A DNA stretch of 14,980 bases from Myxococcales bacterium (GTDB lineage: Bacteria > Myxococcota_A > UBA9160 > SMWR01): positions 1 through 14,980 of the forward strand of contig JACZVU010000054.1 in the NCBI GenBank assembly GCA_022572485.1, read 5' to 3'. The translations under genes and the position numbers were made by a program. Under the pieces are notes generated by a model. The model was not told the DNA's origin and made no database searches. It was given only the letters and a program-made list of their open reading frames with translations. Shown here in pieces: positions 1-8,359 of the stretch (positions are counted from its first letter, which is position 1; each line of letters opens with the position of its first letter).

Positions 1-441
1 GTAGCGAACACCGCCACGCACGTTCTGATCTGCCGAAAATGGATCCGCGACACCGAGCTTTGAGGCGGTCGTCGGCATCAACTGCATCAGGCCCTGGGCA
101 CCCTTTCGGGATACCGCGTCCGAATCAAAGCGGGATTCTGCGGCGATCACCGCCTTCACGAGGGCCGGAGAAACACCTTGCTCGAGCGCGGTGAGCAGGA
201 TCAATCCGTCATAACCCACGTATTGGGGCGCGCGCGGGCTCGGCTCCGGCTTCGCCCCGCGCCGCGGCCTGGAAATCGCGACGTAGCGCGGGTCGTTCGG
301 AACGTTGCTGAAGTGGGTCACCCCGCGCGAATCGACGAAAGTGTAGATCTGGCCTCCGGCGTGGGCCGCTGCCGCTACCAGCAGCAGCAGGCCGCAGAGC
401 AGCGCGCGGGTCGCACGTTTTCGCCAGATTCGCCGCCGCAC
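1..441 (-). CDS. Secreted lytic transglycosylase, SLT family (C-terminus outside window)
   Basis: The 147 visible codons encode an exported peptidoglycan lytic transglycosylase, which cleaves the glycan MurNAc-GlcNAc bond. Residues 1-28 are a signal peptide: Arg/Lys-rich start, a Leu/Ala core, then AHA before GGQ. Residues about 29-55 look like a DUF4124 segment (IYTFVDSRGVTHFSNVP). The SLT domain follows, with ESRFDSDAVS, where Glu102 is the expected catalytic acid, and then GAQGLMQLMP. The reading frame stays open to base 1, so the rest of the domain is lost at the window edge. I chose the GTG at 439-441 because a near-perfect Shine-Dalgarno GGAGGTGA lies about five bases upstream; the in-frame GTG at 445-447 is an alternative. 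The gene is divergent from nadB. The family assignment is firm, but the exact subfamily is not. Confidence 0.9.
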   Translation of the reverse strand, partial: MRRRIWRKRATRALLCGLLLLVAAAAHAGGQIYTFVDSRGVTHFSNVPNDPRYVAISRPRRGAKPEPSPRAPQYVGYDGLILLTALEQGVSPALVKAVIAAESRFDSDAVSRKGAQGLMQLMPTTASKLGVADPFSADQNVRGGVRY

Positions 442-458
442 CCTCACCTCCGCCTCTC

Positions 459-482
459 TTCGACCCCTTCTTCGACCCCTTC
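459..482. repeat. Two tandem copies of a 12-bp unit
   Basis: The unit TTCGACCCCTTC occurs twice head to tail at 459-470 and 471-482, directly followed by a 10-bp palindrome CTTCGCGAAG that overlaps it at 479-488. It lies in the leader of the lytic transglycosylase gene, just upstream of its ribosome binding site. It may be a small slippage duplication; no function is evident. Confidence 0.7.
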
Positions 483-517
483 GCGAAGCCCAGAGCCGAA
501 TGCCCCTGGGGGAGCCC

Positions 518-546
518 TCGACTCCGCGCAACCCCACGGGTAAACT
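518..546 (+). promoter_or_regulatory. Candidate sigma70-type promoter of nadB
   Basis: TCGACT at 518-523 and TAAACT at 541-546 are separated by exactly 17 bases; each hexamer matches four of six consensus positions. Transcription would begin near 553, giving a leader of about 90 bases before the nadB GTG. This rests on sequence match only. Confidence 0.4.
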
Positions 547-558
547 CGGCTTTTGTTC

Positions 559-642
559 GCCGAACCCTCCTAATCGGAGACTTCCGGGCTCTCCCTTAGG
601 CCGAACTCTCCGCGCCGCGCCCGGCCCAATCGGAGACCTCCG
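559..642 (+). repeat. Imperfect duplication of the nadB ribosome binding region
   Basis: GCCGAACCCTCC (559-570) recurs as GCCGAACTCTCC (600-611), and AATCGGAGACTTCCG (572-586) recurs as AATCGGAGACCTCCG (628-642). The downstream copy carries the GGAGA that serves the nadB GTG start. The upstream copy has the same GGAGA but no start codon at the matching position. The pattern fits an old local duplication with an insertion between the two elements, or a paired regulatory site. Confidence 0.55.
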
Positions 643-2276
643 TGCAAGAACGCCACGACTCCGATGTCCTCGTGATCGGAAGCGGGATCGCCGGGCTCTT
701 CTACAGCCTGCAGGTCGCCCAGTACGGGACCGTAGCAATCGTCACCAAGAAGCGCGCCACGGACTCGGCGACGAACTGGGCGCAGGGCGGGATTGCAGCC
801 GTCCTGGACGACCAGGATTCCTTCGAGGCCCACGCACGCGACACGATCAACGCGGGCGCGGGCCTCTGCCGCGAAGAAGTCGTCCATCGGGTCGTCGAGC
901 GTGGGCCCGCGATGATCGACCGGCTGCTAAAGCTCGGCGCCGACTTCGACGCCGCAAGCCCAAACAGCGCTCGTTCCAGCCTCGCCTTCGACCTCGGTCA
1001 GGAGGGTGGCCACACCCACCGGCGCATCCTTCACCACCGCGACGCGACGGGCCAGGAGATCGAGCGCGTGCTGATCGCGCGCGTGCGTGCGCACTCCAAC
1101 ATCACACTCTTCGAAACCCACTGCGCGGTGGACCTGCTGACCGCCCAGCGCGCGGGGCTCGCGGGCGACGACCGCGCGCTGGGCGCCTACGTGTTCAACG
1201 TCGATAGCGGACGGGTACACCGCTTCTGCGCGCACGTGACGATGCTCGCGACGGGCGGCGCGGGCAAGGTCTACCTCTACACCAGCAATCCGGACATCGC
1301 GTCGGGCGACGGGATGGCGATGGCATACCGAGCGGGCGCGTCCCTCGGCAACATGGAGTTCGTCCAATTCCACCCGACCTGCCTCTACCACCCGCTCGCC
1401 AAATCTTTCCTGATCAGCGAAGCCGTGCGCGGTGAAGGCGGCATCCTGCGCACGGCGGCGGGCGACGCCTTCATGGAGCGCTATCACGAGATGAAGGATC
1501 TGGCTCCGCGCGACGTCGTGGCGCGCGCGATCGACACCGAACTCAAACGCTCGGGAGACGACTCGGCGTTTCTCGACATCACGCATCGGGACGCCGATTT
1601 CCTGCGCGAGCGATTTCCCAACATCTACGCACGCTGCAAAGAGTTCGGCTTCGACCTCACCGAGGAGCCGATTCCGGTCGTGCCCGCCGCGCACTACTGG
1701 TGCGGAGGTGTGCGCACCGACATGGCGGGCGAGACCGACATGCCCAATCTTTTCGCGGCCGGAGAGGTCGCCTGCACGGGGCTCCACGGCGCAAATCGGC
1801 TGGCCTCCAATTCGCTCCTCGAAGCACTCGTGTTCGCGGACGCCGCCGCCGAGGCGACCGGCCGACAACTCGGCGACCTCTCGCGCGAGCCCATCGAGGT
1901 GCCCGCCTGGGAAGAAGGCGACGCCGTCGAGAGCGAAGAGGCCGTCGTAATCACCCAAAACTGGGATGAAATCCGACGGCTGATGTGGAATTACGTCGGC
2001 ATCGTGCGCAGTGATCGGCGCCTAGAGCGGGCGCGGCGGCGGATCGAGTTGCTCCGCGGCGAGATCACCGAGTACTACTGGGATTGGAAGCTCACACCCG
2101 ACCTGATCGAGCTGCGCAACCTCGCCACCGTAGCGCAACTGGTCGTCGAATCCGCCGCACTCCGACACGAGAGCCGAGGACTTCACTACAACGTCGACCA
2201 CCCCGATCGCGACGACGAACATTTCATGCGCGAAACCATCGTCTCTCGCCAATCGATCATTCGAACGAAGCGCTGA
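642..2276 (+). CDS. nadB: L-aspartate oxidase
   Basis: This FAD enzyme oxidises L-aspartate to iminoaspartate, which NadA condenses with dihydroxyacetone phosphate to make quinolinate for NAD. The 544 residues are full length. The dinucleotide-binding motif VIGSGIAG is at 11-18. Further blocks are NWAQGGIAA (45-53), HPTCLYHP (244-251), SEAVRGEGG (259-267), APRDVVARA and [15 protein letters not shown] (382-396). The active-site residues I recall for the Escherichia coli enzyme fall at the same numbers here: Glu121, His244, Arg290, His351 and Arg386. That agreement supports the GTG start at 642, which also has GGAGA about six bases upstream. The C-terminal helical domain of the fumarate reductase/succinate dehydrogenase flavoprotein family is present (about 435-530). 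No nadA or nadC lies nearby. The gene converges on the PilZ gene with only 2 bp between stop codons. Confidence 0.96.
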   Translation: MQERHDSDVLVIGSGIAGLFYSLQVAQYGTVAIVTKKRATDSATNWAQGGIAAVLDDQDSFEAHARDTINAGAGLCREEVVHRVVERGPAMIDRLLKLGADFDAASPNSARSSLAFDLGQEGGHTHRRILHHRDATGQEIERVLIARVRAHSNITLFETHCAVDLLTAQRAGLAGDDRALGAYVFNVDSGRVHRFCAHVTMLATGGAGKVYLYTSNPDIASGDGMAMAYRAGASLGNMEFVQFHPTCLYHPLAKSFLISEAVRGEGGILRTAAGDAFMERYHEMKDLAPRDVVARAIDTELKRSGDDSAFLDITHRDADFLRERFPNIYARCKEFGFDLTEEPIPVVPAAHYWCGGVRTDMAGETDMPNLFAAGEVACTGLHGANRLASNSLLEALVFADAAAEATGRQLGDLSREPIEVPAWEEGDAVESEEAVVITQNWDEIRRLMWNYVGIVRSDRRLERARRRIELLRGEITEYYWDWKLTPDLIELRNLATVAQLVVESAALRHESRGLHYNVDHPDRDDEHFMRETIVSRQSIIRTKR

Positions 2277-2278
2277 GT

Positions 2279-3496
2279 TCAGTCCGGAACGATGACGACC
2301 GACCCGAGATCGGCGAGAAACGTGAGCGCCCGCAGGATCTCCACATCAGATTCGGGAATCATGTCGACGATGCGCCGAATCGTAAGCTCGTCTCGCGCAA
2401 GATCGAGCACCGCACCCTCCACCTTGGAGACCCCCGCTCGGCCGGGTCCGACCGGCGCAGCTTGGAAGCGCACCGTAGCGTCGGGAGGCAGAACGCTGAG
2501 ATCGAGCATACGGAGTTCGTCGAGCTGGCGCGCTGCCTCGAGAAGCGCCTCGTCGAGCGGCATCGGCGGATCTTCCGACATCATCGGCTCGAGTCGGGCG
2601 TGGAATTCGAACGAACCCTCCTCCCAACCCAGTACGCGGGCCAGCGCCTTCATCCTGCTGATCGCACCAAGATGCGCATAACACAACATCTGATCTTCGA
2701 AACCAATGACGGCTTCTTCATTTTCGTGGGTAACCGTCAGGGTTCCGCTCGGTGCCGCCTTGCCGAGCATCTGCAGCAGGTTCTGCGCCCCGATCTCCTT
2801 CAGAGAGCCGTGCATTCCGCCCAGACGCCTGCTGTGCTCGGCGCTCTGTAGATCGGCGATGAAGCGATGCACTTCGTCCTGTCGCCCGGGAGGTGGATCG
2901 AACTCGATCGCGACCGCAAACACCCCGCCCTTGGTCGCAACCTGACGCGTGACGGTCGCGTCGACGCCGAGCGACTCGCCGTTGCTCGGATGGTTGATCG
3001 TCACGTAGGCCCGGGAGCCCACAGGCATCGAATCACCCGGGACGGAGACCAACACACCGCAGAGGCTGATGTCGCGGGTGTGGCCAGACAGCAAGACGTC
3101 CGACGTCTTGATCCGGATCGGCACCTGGGCGGGCACGCGCGGCGCCTTCCGACGCCCAGAGTCGTACACTTCGGGGCGAGGCGCTCCCGCAGAGCGAACG
3201 AGGGGCTCCAGAGCAGCGCGAAGCGCCGTCTGGGTGCAGCAAAACTGAACCGCCACACCCGGCAGCGCACCGGCCTGCGCCATCTCGGGCGGCACGATGT
3301 GAACGATCTCCCCGTCGAGTTGAACCTTGCTGGATTCACCCGCGAGCGAGAGTTCCACCAACACAATCTCGCGCGGAACCACGGGCTCTTCCGTCGCGAT
3401 GAACACACCACCGTTCATGAGGTTGGCGGTGTGTTCTCGCTGAAATTCCTCCGCGCTCGCAAATTCCAGATGGAAAACCCTAGGCGGGGCGCCCAC
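2279..3496 (-). CDS. PilZ and DUF4388 domain regulator, probable c-di-GMP effector
   Basis: The 405-residue soluble protein has three parts. Residues 1-100 look like a degenerate PilZ-type domain: NLMNGGVFI at 25-33, but no RxxxR motif. Residues about 112-215 are a canonical PilZ domain with RKAPR (Arg116 and Arg120) and DISLCG (142-147), the residues that bind cyclic di-GMP in this family. Residues about 228-405 match DUF4388 (PATAN-like), beginning GSLKEIGAQNLLQML, a domain common in gliding and two-component proteins of deltaproteobacteria. A role in motility, surface behaviour or gene control is likely, but the output is unknown. The start is a GTG at 3494-3496 with GAGGAA five bases upstream, and an in-frame stop lies only ten bases further up, so no longer protein is possible. 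No signal peptide or membrane segment is visible. Confidence 0.87.
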   Translation of the reverse strand: MGAPPRVFHLEFASAEEFQREHTANLMNGGVFIATEEPVVPREIVLVELSLAGESSKVQLDGEIVHIVPPEMAQAGALPGVAVQFCCTQTALRAALEPLVRSAGAPRPEVYDSGRRKAPRVPAQVPIRIKTSDVLLSGHTRDISLCGVLVSVPGDSMPVGSRAYVTINHPSNGESLGVDATVTRQVATKGGVFAVAIEFDPPPGRQDEVHRFIADLQSAEHSRRLGGMHGSLKEIGAQNLLQMLGKAAPSGTLTVTHENEEAVIGFEDQMLCYAHLGAISRMKALARVLGWEEGSFEFHARLEPMMSEDPPMPLDEALLEAARQLDELRMLDLSVLPPDATVRFQAAPVGPGRAGVSKVEGAVLDLARDELTIRRIVDMIPESDVEILRALTFLADLGSVVIVPD

Positions 3497-3534
3497 AGTG
3501 GTTCCTCACTCGGCAAAGCAGAATATCCCCCTCC

Positions 3535-3563
3535 CCTATCGGCCGACGGGGTTCACTGCTCAA
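3535..3563 (-). promoter_or_regulatory. Weak candidate promoter of the PilZ gene
   Basis: On the minus strand GCCGATAG (3543-3536) resembles the flagellar sigma28 minus-10 box GCCGATAA and lies about 40 bases before the GTG. The expected minus-35 region (TGAGCAGT) matches poorly. An overlapping sigma70 reading, TTGAGC, 17 bases, GATAGG, is also possible but weak. Confidence 0.22.
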
Positions 3564-3582
3564 CTTCCGGAGAACCCTAGAG

Positions 3583-3623
3583 TGCGCATCGAGCGCGCCC
3601 AATCGAAGCAATCGAGATGCGCA
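3583..3623. repeat. 8-bp inverted repeat in the purF/PilZ-gene intergenic region
   Basis: TGCGCATC (3583-3590) and GATGCGCA (3616-3623) are perfect complements separated by 25 bases. The element sits between the end of purF and the PilZ gene, upstream of the candidate PilZ promoter. It could be a protein-binding site or an RNA hairpin. There is no adjacent T-run, so it is not a typical terminator. Confidence 0.5.
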
Positions 3624-3648
3624 AGGCTGGATCCAAGGTTTTATGACT

Positions 3649-3668
3649 AAAAAGGTTTTTCAAAAGCC
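3649..3668 (-). terminator. Weak candidate terminator after purF
   Basis: Read on the minus strand, GGCTTT, TGA, AAAACC (3668-3654) can form a short hairpin with one C-A mismatch, followed at once by TTTTT (3653-3649). It begins about 25 bases after the purF stop, in the only clearly AT-rich patch of the window. The stem is weak, so the call is tentative. Confidence 0.3.
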
Positions 3669-3692
3669 GAACGCCGCGTAGCCAGCGACACT

Positions 3693-5174
3693 TCAGACCT
3701 CTTCGTCCTCGACCGCCCGAAAAAGCGAGAGCTGGGGCGGATTGTCGCTGCTCTCGATTGCGACCGGGTATTCATTGGAGAAACAGGCGTCGCAGAAGCC
3801 ACCCTTGAGCGGCTCGGCGCTCTTCCGCAGCCCTTCCAGCGAGAGGTAGCGGAGAGAGTCCGCGCCGATGATCTCGCAGATCTCGTCGACGCTGTGATTG
3901 TTCGCGATCAACTCGCTGCGCGTCGGCGTGTCGATCCCGTAGTAGCAGGACCCGATGGTCGGCGGCGCGGAAATTCGCAGATGGACTTCGGTCGCGCCGG
4001 CATTGCGCAGCATCGTCACGAGCTTGATGAGGGTGGTCCCACGCACGATCGAGTCGTCGACCAACACCACGCGCTTGCCCTTCAAGATGCTCGCGACCGC
4101 GTTGTGCTTCACCTTGACACCAAAGTGCCGAATCGATTGCGTGGGCTCGATGAAGGTGCGGCGCACGTAGTGGTTGCGAATCATCGCCTGCTCGTAGGGT
4201 ATGCCAATTTCCTCTGCGTAACCGAGCGCTGCGGTATTGCCAGAATCGAGAACCGGAACGACCAGATCAGCGTTCGCTGGGTGCTCGCGCGCAAGCAGTC
4301 GACCCAACTCCTTCCGATAGACATAGACGTTCTGGCCGTTGAGATTCGAATCGGGCCGCGCAAAATAGATGTATTCGAAGATGCAAAAGCGCTCTTGCGC
4401 CTGCTGCTTGAACGGGCGCAAGGTGCGGATCCGCCCGCGCTTGATGACCACGACCTCACCGGGCTCCAGGTCGCGGTCGTGCTCGGCCCCGATCAAATCC
4501 AGTGCGCAGGTCTCACTCGCCACCACCCAGGCACGGTCGAGGCGCCCGAGGCAGAGGGGGCGAAATCCGTGGGGATCGCGCACGGCGATCAACGAATCGC
4601 CCGTCATCAAGACCAGGCTGAAAGCCCCCTTGACCCTCGAAAGAGCGTCGATCAAACGCTCCTCCTGGGTGCGCTCGCGGGATCGCGCGAGCAGCTGAAC
4701 GATCGTCTCGCTATCGGCCGTGGTACTGAAGATCGCGCCGCGACTCTCGAGTTCACGGCGAATCGCGTAGGCGTTGACGAGGTTGCCATTGTGGGCGATC
4801 GCAACGGGTCCGCCGTCGGTCGTGGCGCAAAAAGGCTGGGCGTTGCGAAGTTGGCTGCCACCGGCCGTCGAATAGCGAACGTGACCAATCGCCATGCGAC
4901 CCGGCAGCTTACGCAGGGTCTTCTCGTTGAAGACGTCTGCGACCAAGCCCATCGCGCGGTGCACGCGGTGCTCACCACCGTCCGTGGTGACGATCCCCGC
5001 GCTCTCCTGCCCGCGGTGCTGCAGAGCGTAGAGGCCCAGGTAGACGATATTGGCGGCTTCGGAGTGGCCCTGAATCCCGACCACACCACACTCGTCGTGG
5101 AAGCGATCGCGGTTGAGCGCTTCGGCGAGCTCCCTCTCTAGCGCGGGATCCATTTCGATCGGTCTACGGCTCAC
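3693..5174 (-). CDS. purF: Amidophosphoribosyltransferase
   Basis: It makes 5-phosphoribosylamine from PRPP and glutamine, the committed step of purine synthesis. With the GTG start at 5172-5174 it has 493 residues. Residues 1-28 are a propeptide; cleavage would expose Cys29 (DE before CGVVG), the N-terminal nucleophile of the glutaminase domain. The PRPP-binding loop [14 protein letters not shown] lies at about 368-381. Cys264 ([15 protein letters not shown]), Cys410 (GSCYYGID), Cys461 and Cys464 (FCDACF) match the four [4Fe-4S] ligands of Bacillus-type PurF. I chose GTG because it overlaps the purL stop as GTGA and has GGGAGA just upstream. The ATG at 5151-5153 has no good ribosome site, and codons further upstream only extend into purL. 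It is probably translated by coupling to purL and is the last gene of purQ-purL-purF. Confidence 0.95.
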   Translation of the reverse strand: MSRRPIEMDPALERELAEALNRDRFHDECGVVGIQGHSEAANIVYLGLYALQHRGQESAGIVTTDGGEHRVHRAMGLVADVFNEKTLRKLPGRMAIGHVRYSTAGGSQLRNAQPFCATTDGGPVAIAHNGNLVNAYAIRRELESRGAIFSTTADSETIVQLLARSRERTQEERLIDALSRVKGAFSLVLMTGDSLIAVRDPHGFRPLCLGRLDRAWVVASETCALDLIGAEHDRDLEPGEVVVIKRGRIRTLRPFKQQAQERFCIFEYIYFARPDSNLNGQNVYVYRKELGRLLAREHPANADLVVPVLDSGNTAALGYAEEIGIPYEQAMIRNHYVRRTFIEPTQSIRHFGVKVKHNAVASILKGKRVVLVDDSIVRGTTLIKLVTMLRNAGATEVHLRISAPPTIGSCYYGIDTPTRSELIANNHSVDEICEIIGADSLRYLSLEGLRKSAEPLKGGFCDACFSNEYPVAIESSDNPPQLSLFRAVEDEEV

Positions 5175-7420
5175 GATTCTCCCAATCTGCGCGGGATGGC
5201 GCCCCGCCAACGCTCGTGGAGCAACGCCAGCTCGACGTCGAGCCACGGCTCGCCCTCGATGGGCCCGACCCACAAGCGGTCGCCTCCGGTTTCACCGATG
5301 CGCTCCGCGGAGACTCTTGATTGTTTCGCGAGGTCGATCAACGCCTTCGCGTCTGAGGTCGCCACAACAACCCTCCCGGTCGATTCTCCGAAGAGCAGCG
5401 CTTCCGGCCGAATGGTACCTGGAATGCGAACCGTCGCACCCACGAATTTCGGCCCGGTACACGCGCACTCCACGAACGCCACCGCGAGTCCACCATCCGA
5501 GACGTCGTGGGCGCTGCGGATCAGCTCGCGCGCCACGGCGGTCGCGAGCAGACCGTGGAGGCGCTTTTCGTGCTGGAGATCGACGATCGGGGGCAGGCCC
5601 GCCTCGAGGCCGCGCCGCTGCGCGAGCCATTCACTACCGCCGATCTCCTCGCGACTTTCACCGAGCAGCACGATCGACAAGCCCGGCTGCGTAAAATGAG
5701 AAACCGCGTGACGCTCCCAGTTCTCGAGCAGTCCGACCACCGCGATCGTCGGTGTCGGGAAGATCGCGCGCCCCGAGGTTTCGTTGTAGAACGAGACGTT
5801 GCCCGACACCACAGGCGTCTCGAGCGCTACGGCAGCTTTGGAGATTCCGCGGGTTGCCTCTGCAAACTCCCACATGATCTCCGGTCGCTCGGGATTGCCG
5901 AAATTCAGACAGTTCGTGAGCGCGAGCGGGCGCGCACCCGTGCAGGCGACGTTGCGGGCGGCCTCGGCGACGGCGGCCATCGCGCCGAGGTAGGGATCGA
6001 GCCAGCACCAGCGGGAGTTGCAATCGACTGACATCGCGAGCCCTTTCCCGGTCGGAACGCCGTCTCGACCGCGAACGCGGATCAGAGCCGCGTCGCCACC
6101 CGGCCGAATCACCGTATCGCCCTGCACGAGCTGATCATACTGGCGGTAGATCCACTCCTTCGAGCCGAGGTTCGGCGAGTCGAGCAACTCGTAGAGCGCG
6201 CCCTCGAAATCATCCTCGGGCGCAACCGAGGCAAGATCGAGTTTCTGCCGCTCGCCGAGGTCCGACGGAGCAGCGATCGGGCGATCGAGTTCGGGCGAAC
6301 TCTTCGCGATGGGATCAACCGGAATGTCGACGACGGTCTCACCCTGCCAGTGGATGCGCATCCGCCCGTCATCGGTCACACGTCCGACCACCGCGACATC
6401 GAGGTCCCAGCGCCGGAAGATCTCGGCGACTTCTTCCTCGCGCCCCGCCTGGGCGACCAGCAGCATGCGCTCTTGGCTCTCGGAGAGCAGCAACTCGTAA
6501 GGGGTCATGCCGGTCTCACGCTGGGGGACCGCGTCGAGATCCAGTTCGATCCCCGTACCCGAGAGGCTGGCCATCTCGAACGACGAACACGTGAGGCCCG
6601 CGGCTCCCATGTCTTGGATGCCGACCACCGCATCCGTTTCCATCAGGTCCAGGCAGGCCTCGATCAGACACTTTTCGGTAAATGGATCTCCAACCTGCAC
6701 CGTTGGCAGCTTCGCCTCGCTCTCCGCGTCGAATTCCGCCGATGCAAGCAGACTCGCGCCGTGGATGCCGTCGCGTCCGGTCTTACTGCCGACGTACATG
6801 ACGGAATTGCCCACGCCCGACGCGCGCGCGAGAAAGATCTTGTCGGTTTCGACAATGCCCAGATTGAACGCGTTCACGAGGATGTTTCCCGCGTAGCACG
6901 CGTGGAACTGGGTCTCTCCACCAACGGTGGCGACCCCTACCGCGTTGCCGTAGCTCCCAATGCCCTCGACAACTCCAGCCAACAGATATTGGTGCAGCGA
7001 TTCGTCGAGCGGGCCGAAGCGCAGCGAGTCGAGGCTCGCGACAGGTCGCGCACCCATCGTAAACACGTCGCGAATAATCCCCCCCACGCCCGTTGCCGCC
7101 CCCTGTTTGGGCGCGATGAACGACGGATGGTTGTGGCTCTCGATCTTGAATACGGCGGCCAGGCCGTCTCCGATGTCGACGACGCCGGCATTTTCGCCCG
7201 GCCCGTGGAGTACGCACTCACCCCGAGTCGGAAACTGCTTCAGATATTTCTTGCTCGATTTGTAGGAGCAGTGCTCGGACCACATCACAGAGAAGATTCC
7301 AAGCTCCGAAAAACTCGGAATCCGACCGAGGATTTCGACGATGCGTTCGTACTCGCCATCGGTGAGCCCATGCTCGCGCGCGAGCGCAAGATCGACGCTG
7401 GGCGTTTCGCGGTCGCTCAT
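5171..7420 (-). CDS. purL: Phosphoribosylformylglycinamidine synthase, synthetase subunit (small PurL)
   Basis: It converts FGAR, ATP and ammonia to FGAM, with ammonia supplied by PurQ. At 749 residues it is the small form, lacking the glutaminase domain of the roughly 1300-residue enterobacterial PurL, and normally works in a PurS-PurL-PurQ complex. Visible blocks are [14 protein letters not shown] (47-60, containing the catalytic His50), KIESHNHPS (92-100), the glycine-rich [36 protein letters not shown], and in the second half [24 protein letters not shown] and [10 protein letters not shown]. The family usually has Tyr before the QGAATG block; here it is Lys (PKQG). The ATG at 7418-7420 overlaps the purQ stop as ATGA and has GGAG eight bases upstream. 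The stop overlaps the purF start. Confidence 0.96.
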   Translation of the reverse strand: MSDRETPSVDLALAREHGLTDGEYERIVEILGRIPSFSELGIFSVMWSEHCSYKSSKKYLKQFPTRGECVLHGPGENAGVVDIGDGLAAVFKIESHNHPSFIAPKQGAATGVGGIIRDVFTMGARPVASLDSLRFGPLDESLHQYLLAGVVEGIGSYGNAVGVATVGGETQFHACYAGNILVNAFNLGIVETDKIFLARASGVGNSVMYVGSKTGRDGIHGASLLASAEFDAESEAKLPTVQVGDPFTEKCLIEACLDLMETDAVVGIQDMGAAGLTCSSFEMASLSGTGIELDLDAVPQRETGMTPYELLLSESQERMLLVAQAGREEEVAEIFRRWDLDVAVVGRVTDDGRMRIHWQGETVVDIPVDPIAKSSPELDRPIAAPSDLGERQKLDLASVAPEDDFEGALYELLDSPNLGSKEWIYRQYDQLVQGDTVIRPGGDAALIRVRGRDGVPTGKGLAMSVDCNSRWCWLDPYLGAMAAVAEAARNVACTGARPLALTNCLNFGNPERPEIMWEFAEATRGISKAAVALETPVVSGNVSFYNETSGRAIFPTPTIAVVGLLENWERHAVSHFTQPGLSIVLLGESREEIGGSEWLAQRRGLEAGLPPIVDLQHEKRLHGLLATAVARELIRSAHDVSDGGLAVAFVECACTGPKFVGATVRIPGTIRPEALLFGESTGRVVVATSDAKALIDLAKQSRVSAERIGETGGDRLWVGPIEGEPWLDVELALLHERWRGAIPRRLGES

Positions 7421-8124
7421 CGTGCGGGCTCCGTGCCGCAAATCGCGTCTACGAGCGAGCCGAGCAGGAAGAGACCATCCGTTCCGCCAATCGCGGCTTC
7501 GACGGCGTGTTCGGGATGGGGCATCAGGCCAAATACGTTGCCGCGCTCATTGGTAATGCCCGCGATATTCGCCACCGAACCATTGGGGTTCGAGGCCTCT
7601 TCGACCGCCCCACTCTCAGCGCAATAACGCAGCACAATCTGGCCGTTCGCCTCGAGGCGCGACAACTCTTCCGGAGCCGCAAAATAGGCGCCCTCGCCAT
7701 TCTTAATCGGGATGCGCAGCACCTGCCCGGCGACTGCACGAGAGCTGAAGGGTGGGTTCGCACGCTCGACGCGCAGATTCATGAACTCGCAGCCGAAGTG
7801 CAGATTCTGGTTGCGCAGCAACGCACCCGGCAGAAGGCCTGATTCGCAGAGCACCTGGAAGCCGTTGCAGACCCCGAGCACCGTGCCGCCCGCGTCCGCA
7901 AAGCGTCTGACGGCGGCCATCACGGGCGAGTATTGGGCCATCGCCCCGCAGCGCAGATAGTCGCCGTACGAAAAGCCTCCGGGCAGCACGACGGCACGGG
8001 TCTCCGGCGGGAGTTCCGGCACCTTGTGCCAGACCAACTGCACGCTCGCTTTCAAGACGCTGTCGAACGCAAACCGCATGTCGCGATCGTCTAGTGAGCC
8101 TGGAAATTGAATCACCGAGAACAA
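7417..8124 (-). CDS. purQ: Phosphoribosylformylglycinamidine synthase, glutaminase subunit
   Basis: It hydrolyses glutamine and passes ammonia to PurL. The 235-residue class I amidotransferase shows [17 protein letters not shown] near the N-terminus, the nucleophile elbow GVCNGFQVL with Cys86, and MPHPEHA with His203 and Glu205 as the rest of the triad. The open frame runs further upstream, but homologues begin two or three residues before the VI.FPGS strand. The TTG at 8122-8124 gives exactly that and has GAGG six bases upstream; an upstream start would also run through the candidate promoter. An oddity is FPGSLDDRD where family members usually have Asn after FPGS. It is the first gene of the purQ-purL-purF operon and is divergent from purC. 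Confidence 0.93.
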   Translation of the reverse strand: MFSVIQFPGSLDDRDMRFAFDSVLKASVQLVWHKVPELPPETRAVVLPGGFSYGDYLRCGAMAQYSPVMAAVRRFADAGGTVLGVCNGFQVLCESGLLPGALLRNQNLHFGCEFMNLRVERANPPFSSRAVAGQVLRIPIKNGEGAYFAAPEELSRLEANGQIVLRYCAESGAVEEASNPNGSVANIAGITNERGNVFGLMPHPEHAVEAAIGGTDGLFLLGSLVDAICGTEPAR

Positions 8125-8206
8125 CCAAAACCTCGGAGCGGGTGCCCGCAGCAACTTTCTGCCAGCGCCTTGGAATTGCTCAGCTTCTTCGGTCGGGAAC
8201 GGAGGC

Positions 8207-8235
8207 AGTCTACCGGCGTGGGCCGCTCGGAACAA
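8207..8235 (-). promoter_or_regulatory. Candidate sigma70-type promoter of purQ-purL-purF
   Basis: On the minus strand TTGTTC (8235-8230) and TAGACT (8212-8207) are separated by exactly 17 bases. Transcription would start near 8200, leaving a leader of about 75 bases before the purQ TTG. Three and four consensus positions match, so the call rests mainly on spacing and position. Confidence 0.42.
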
Positions 8236-8288
8236 GCCGACCGCGGCCCCAAAAGGCGGCGATTCACTCGGGATGGCGCGTTTCGTCG

Positions 8289-8318
8289 TTGCTCACGACC
8301 CCATCTAGGCGTTATATG
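8289..8318 (+). promoter_or_regulatory. Candidate sigma70-type promoter of purC
   Basis: TTGCTC (8289-8294) is followed by TATATG (8313-8318) after 18 bases, or by TTATAT (8312-8317) after 17. Transcription would begin near 8325, about 35 bases before the purC start. No PurR-type operator is recognisable between purQ and purC. Confidence 0.33.
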
Positions 8319-8359
8319 AGCATGGAGCAGAACACACCTCAAAACCGCATGGGGGAATC

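Noticed and set aside
178..1207. Plus-strand frames at 178-543 and 500-1207
   Set aside because: The first is antisense to the lytic transglycosylase and its leader, and the second runs into nadB in the wrong frame; both have Arg/Pro-rich shadow composition.
927..1958. 343-codon minus-strand frame opposite nadB
   Set aside because: nadB carries all catalytic residues in frame; the opposite frame is low-complexity shadow.
3894..5141. 415-codon plus-strand frame opposite purF
   Set aside because: It lies wholly antisense to a clear purF, has no domain I recognise, and long antisense frames are expected in GC-rich genes.
5175..5273. Longer PurF start inside purL
   Set aside because: It would lie within purL coding sequence; the GTG at 5174 forms a GTGA overlap with a good ribosome site.
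6350..7627. 425-codon plus-strand frame opposite purL and purQ
   Set aside because: Arg/His-rich shadow of purL and purQ codons, with no recognisable motif and crossing the purL-purQ junction.
8125..8235. N-terminal extension of PurQ to a TTG at 8235
   Set aside because: Homologues begin near the FPGS strand, the extension is not family-like, and it overlaps the candidate promoter.
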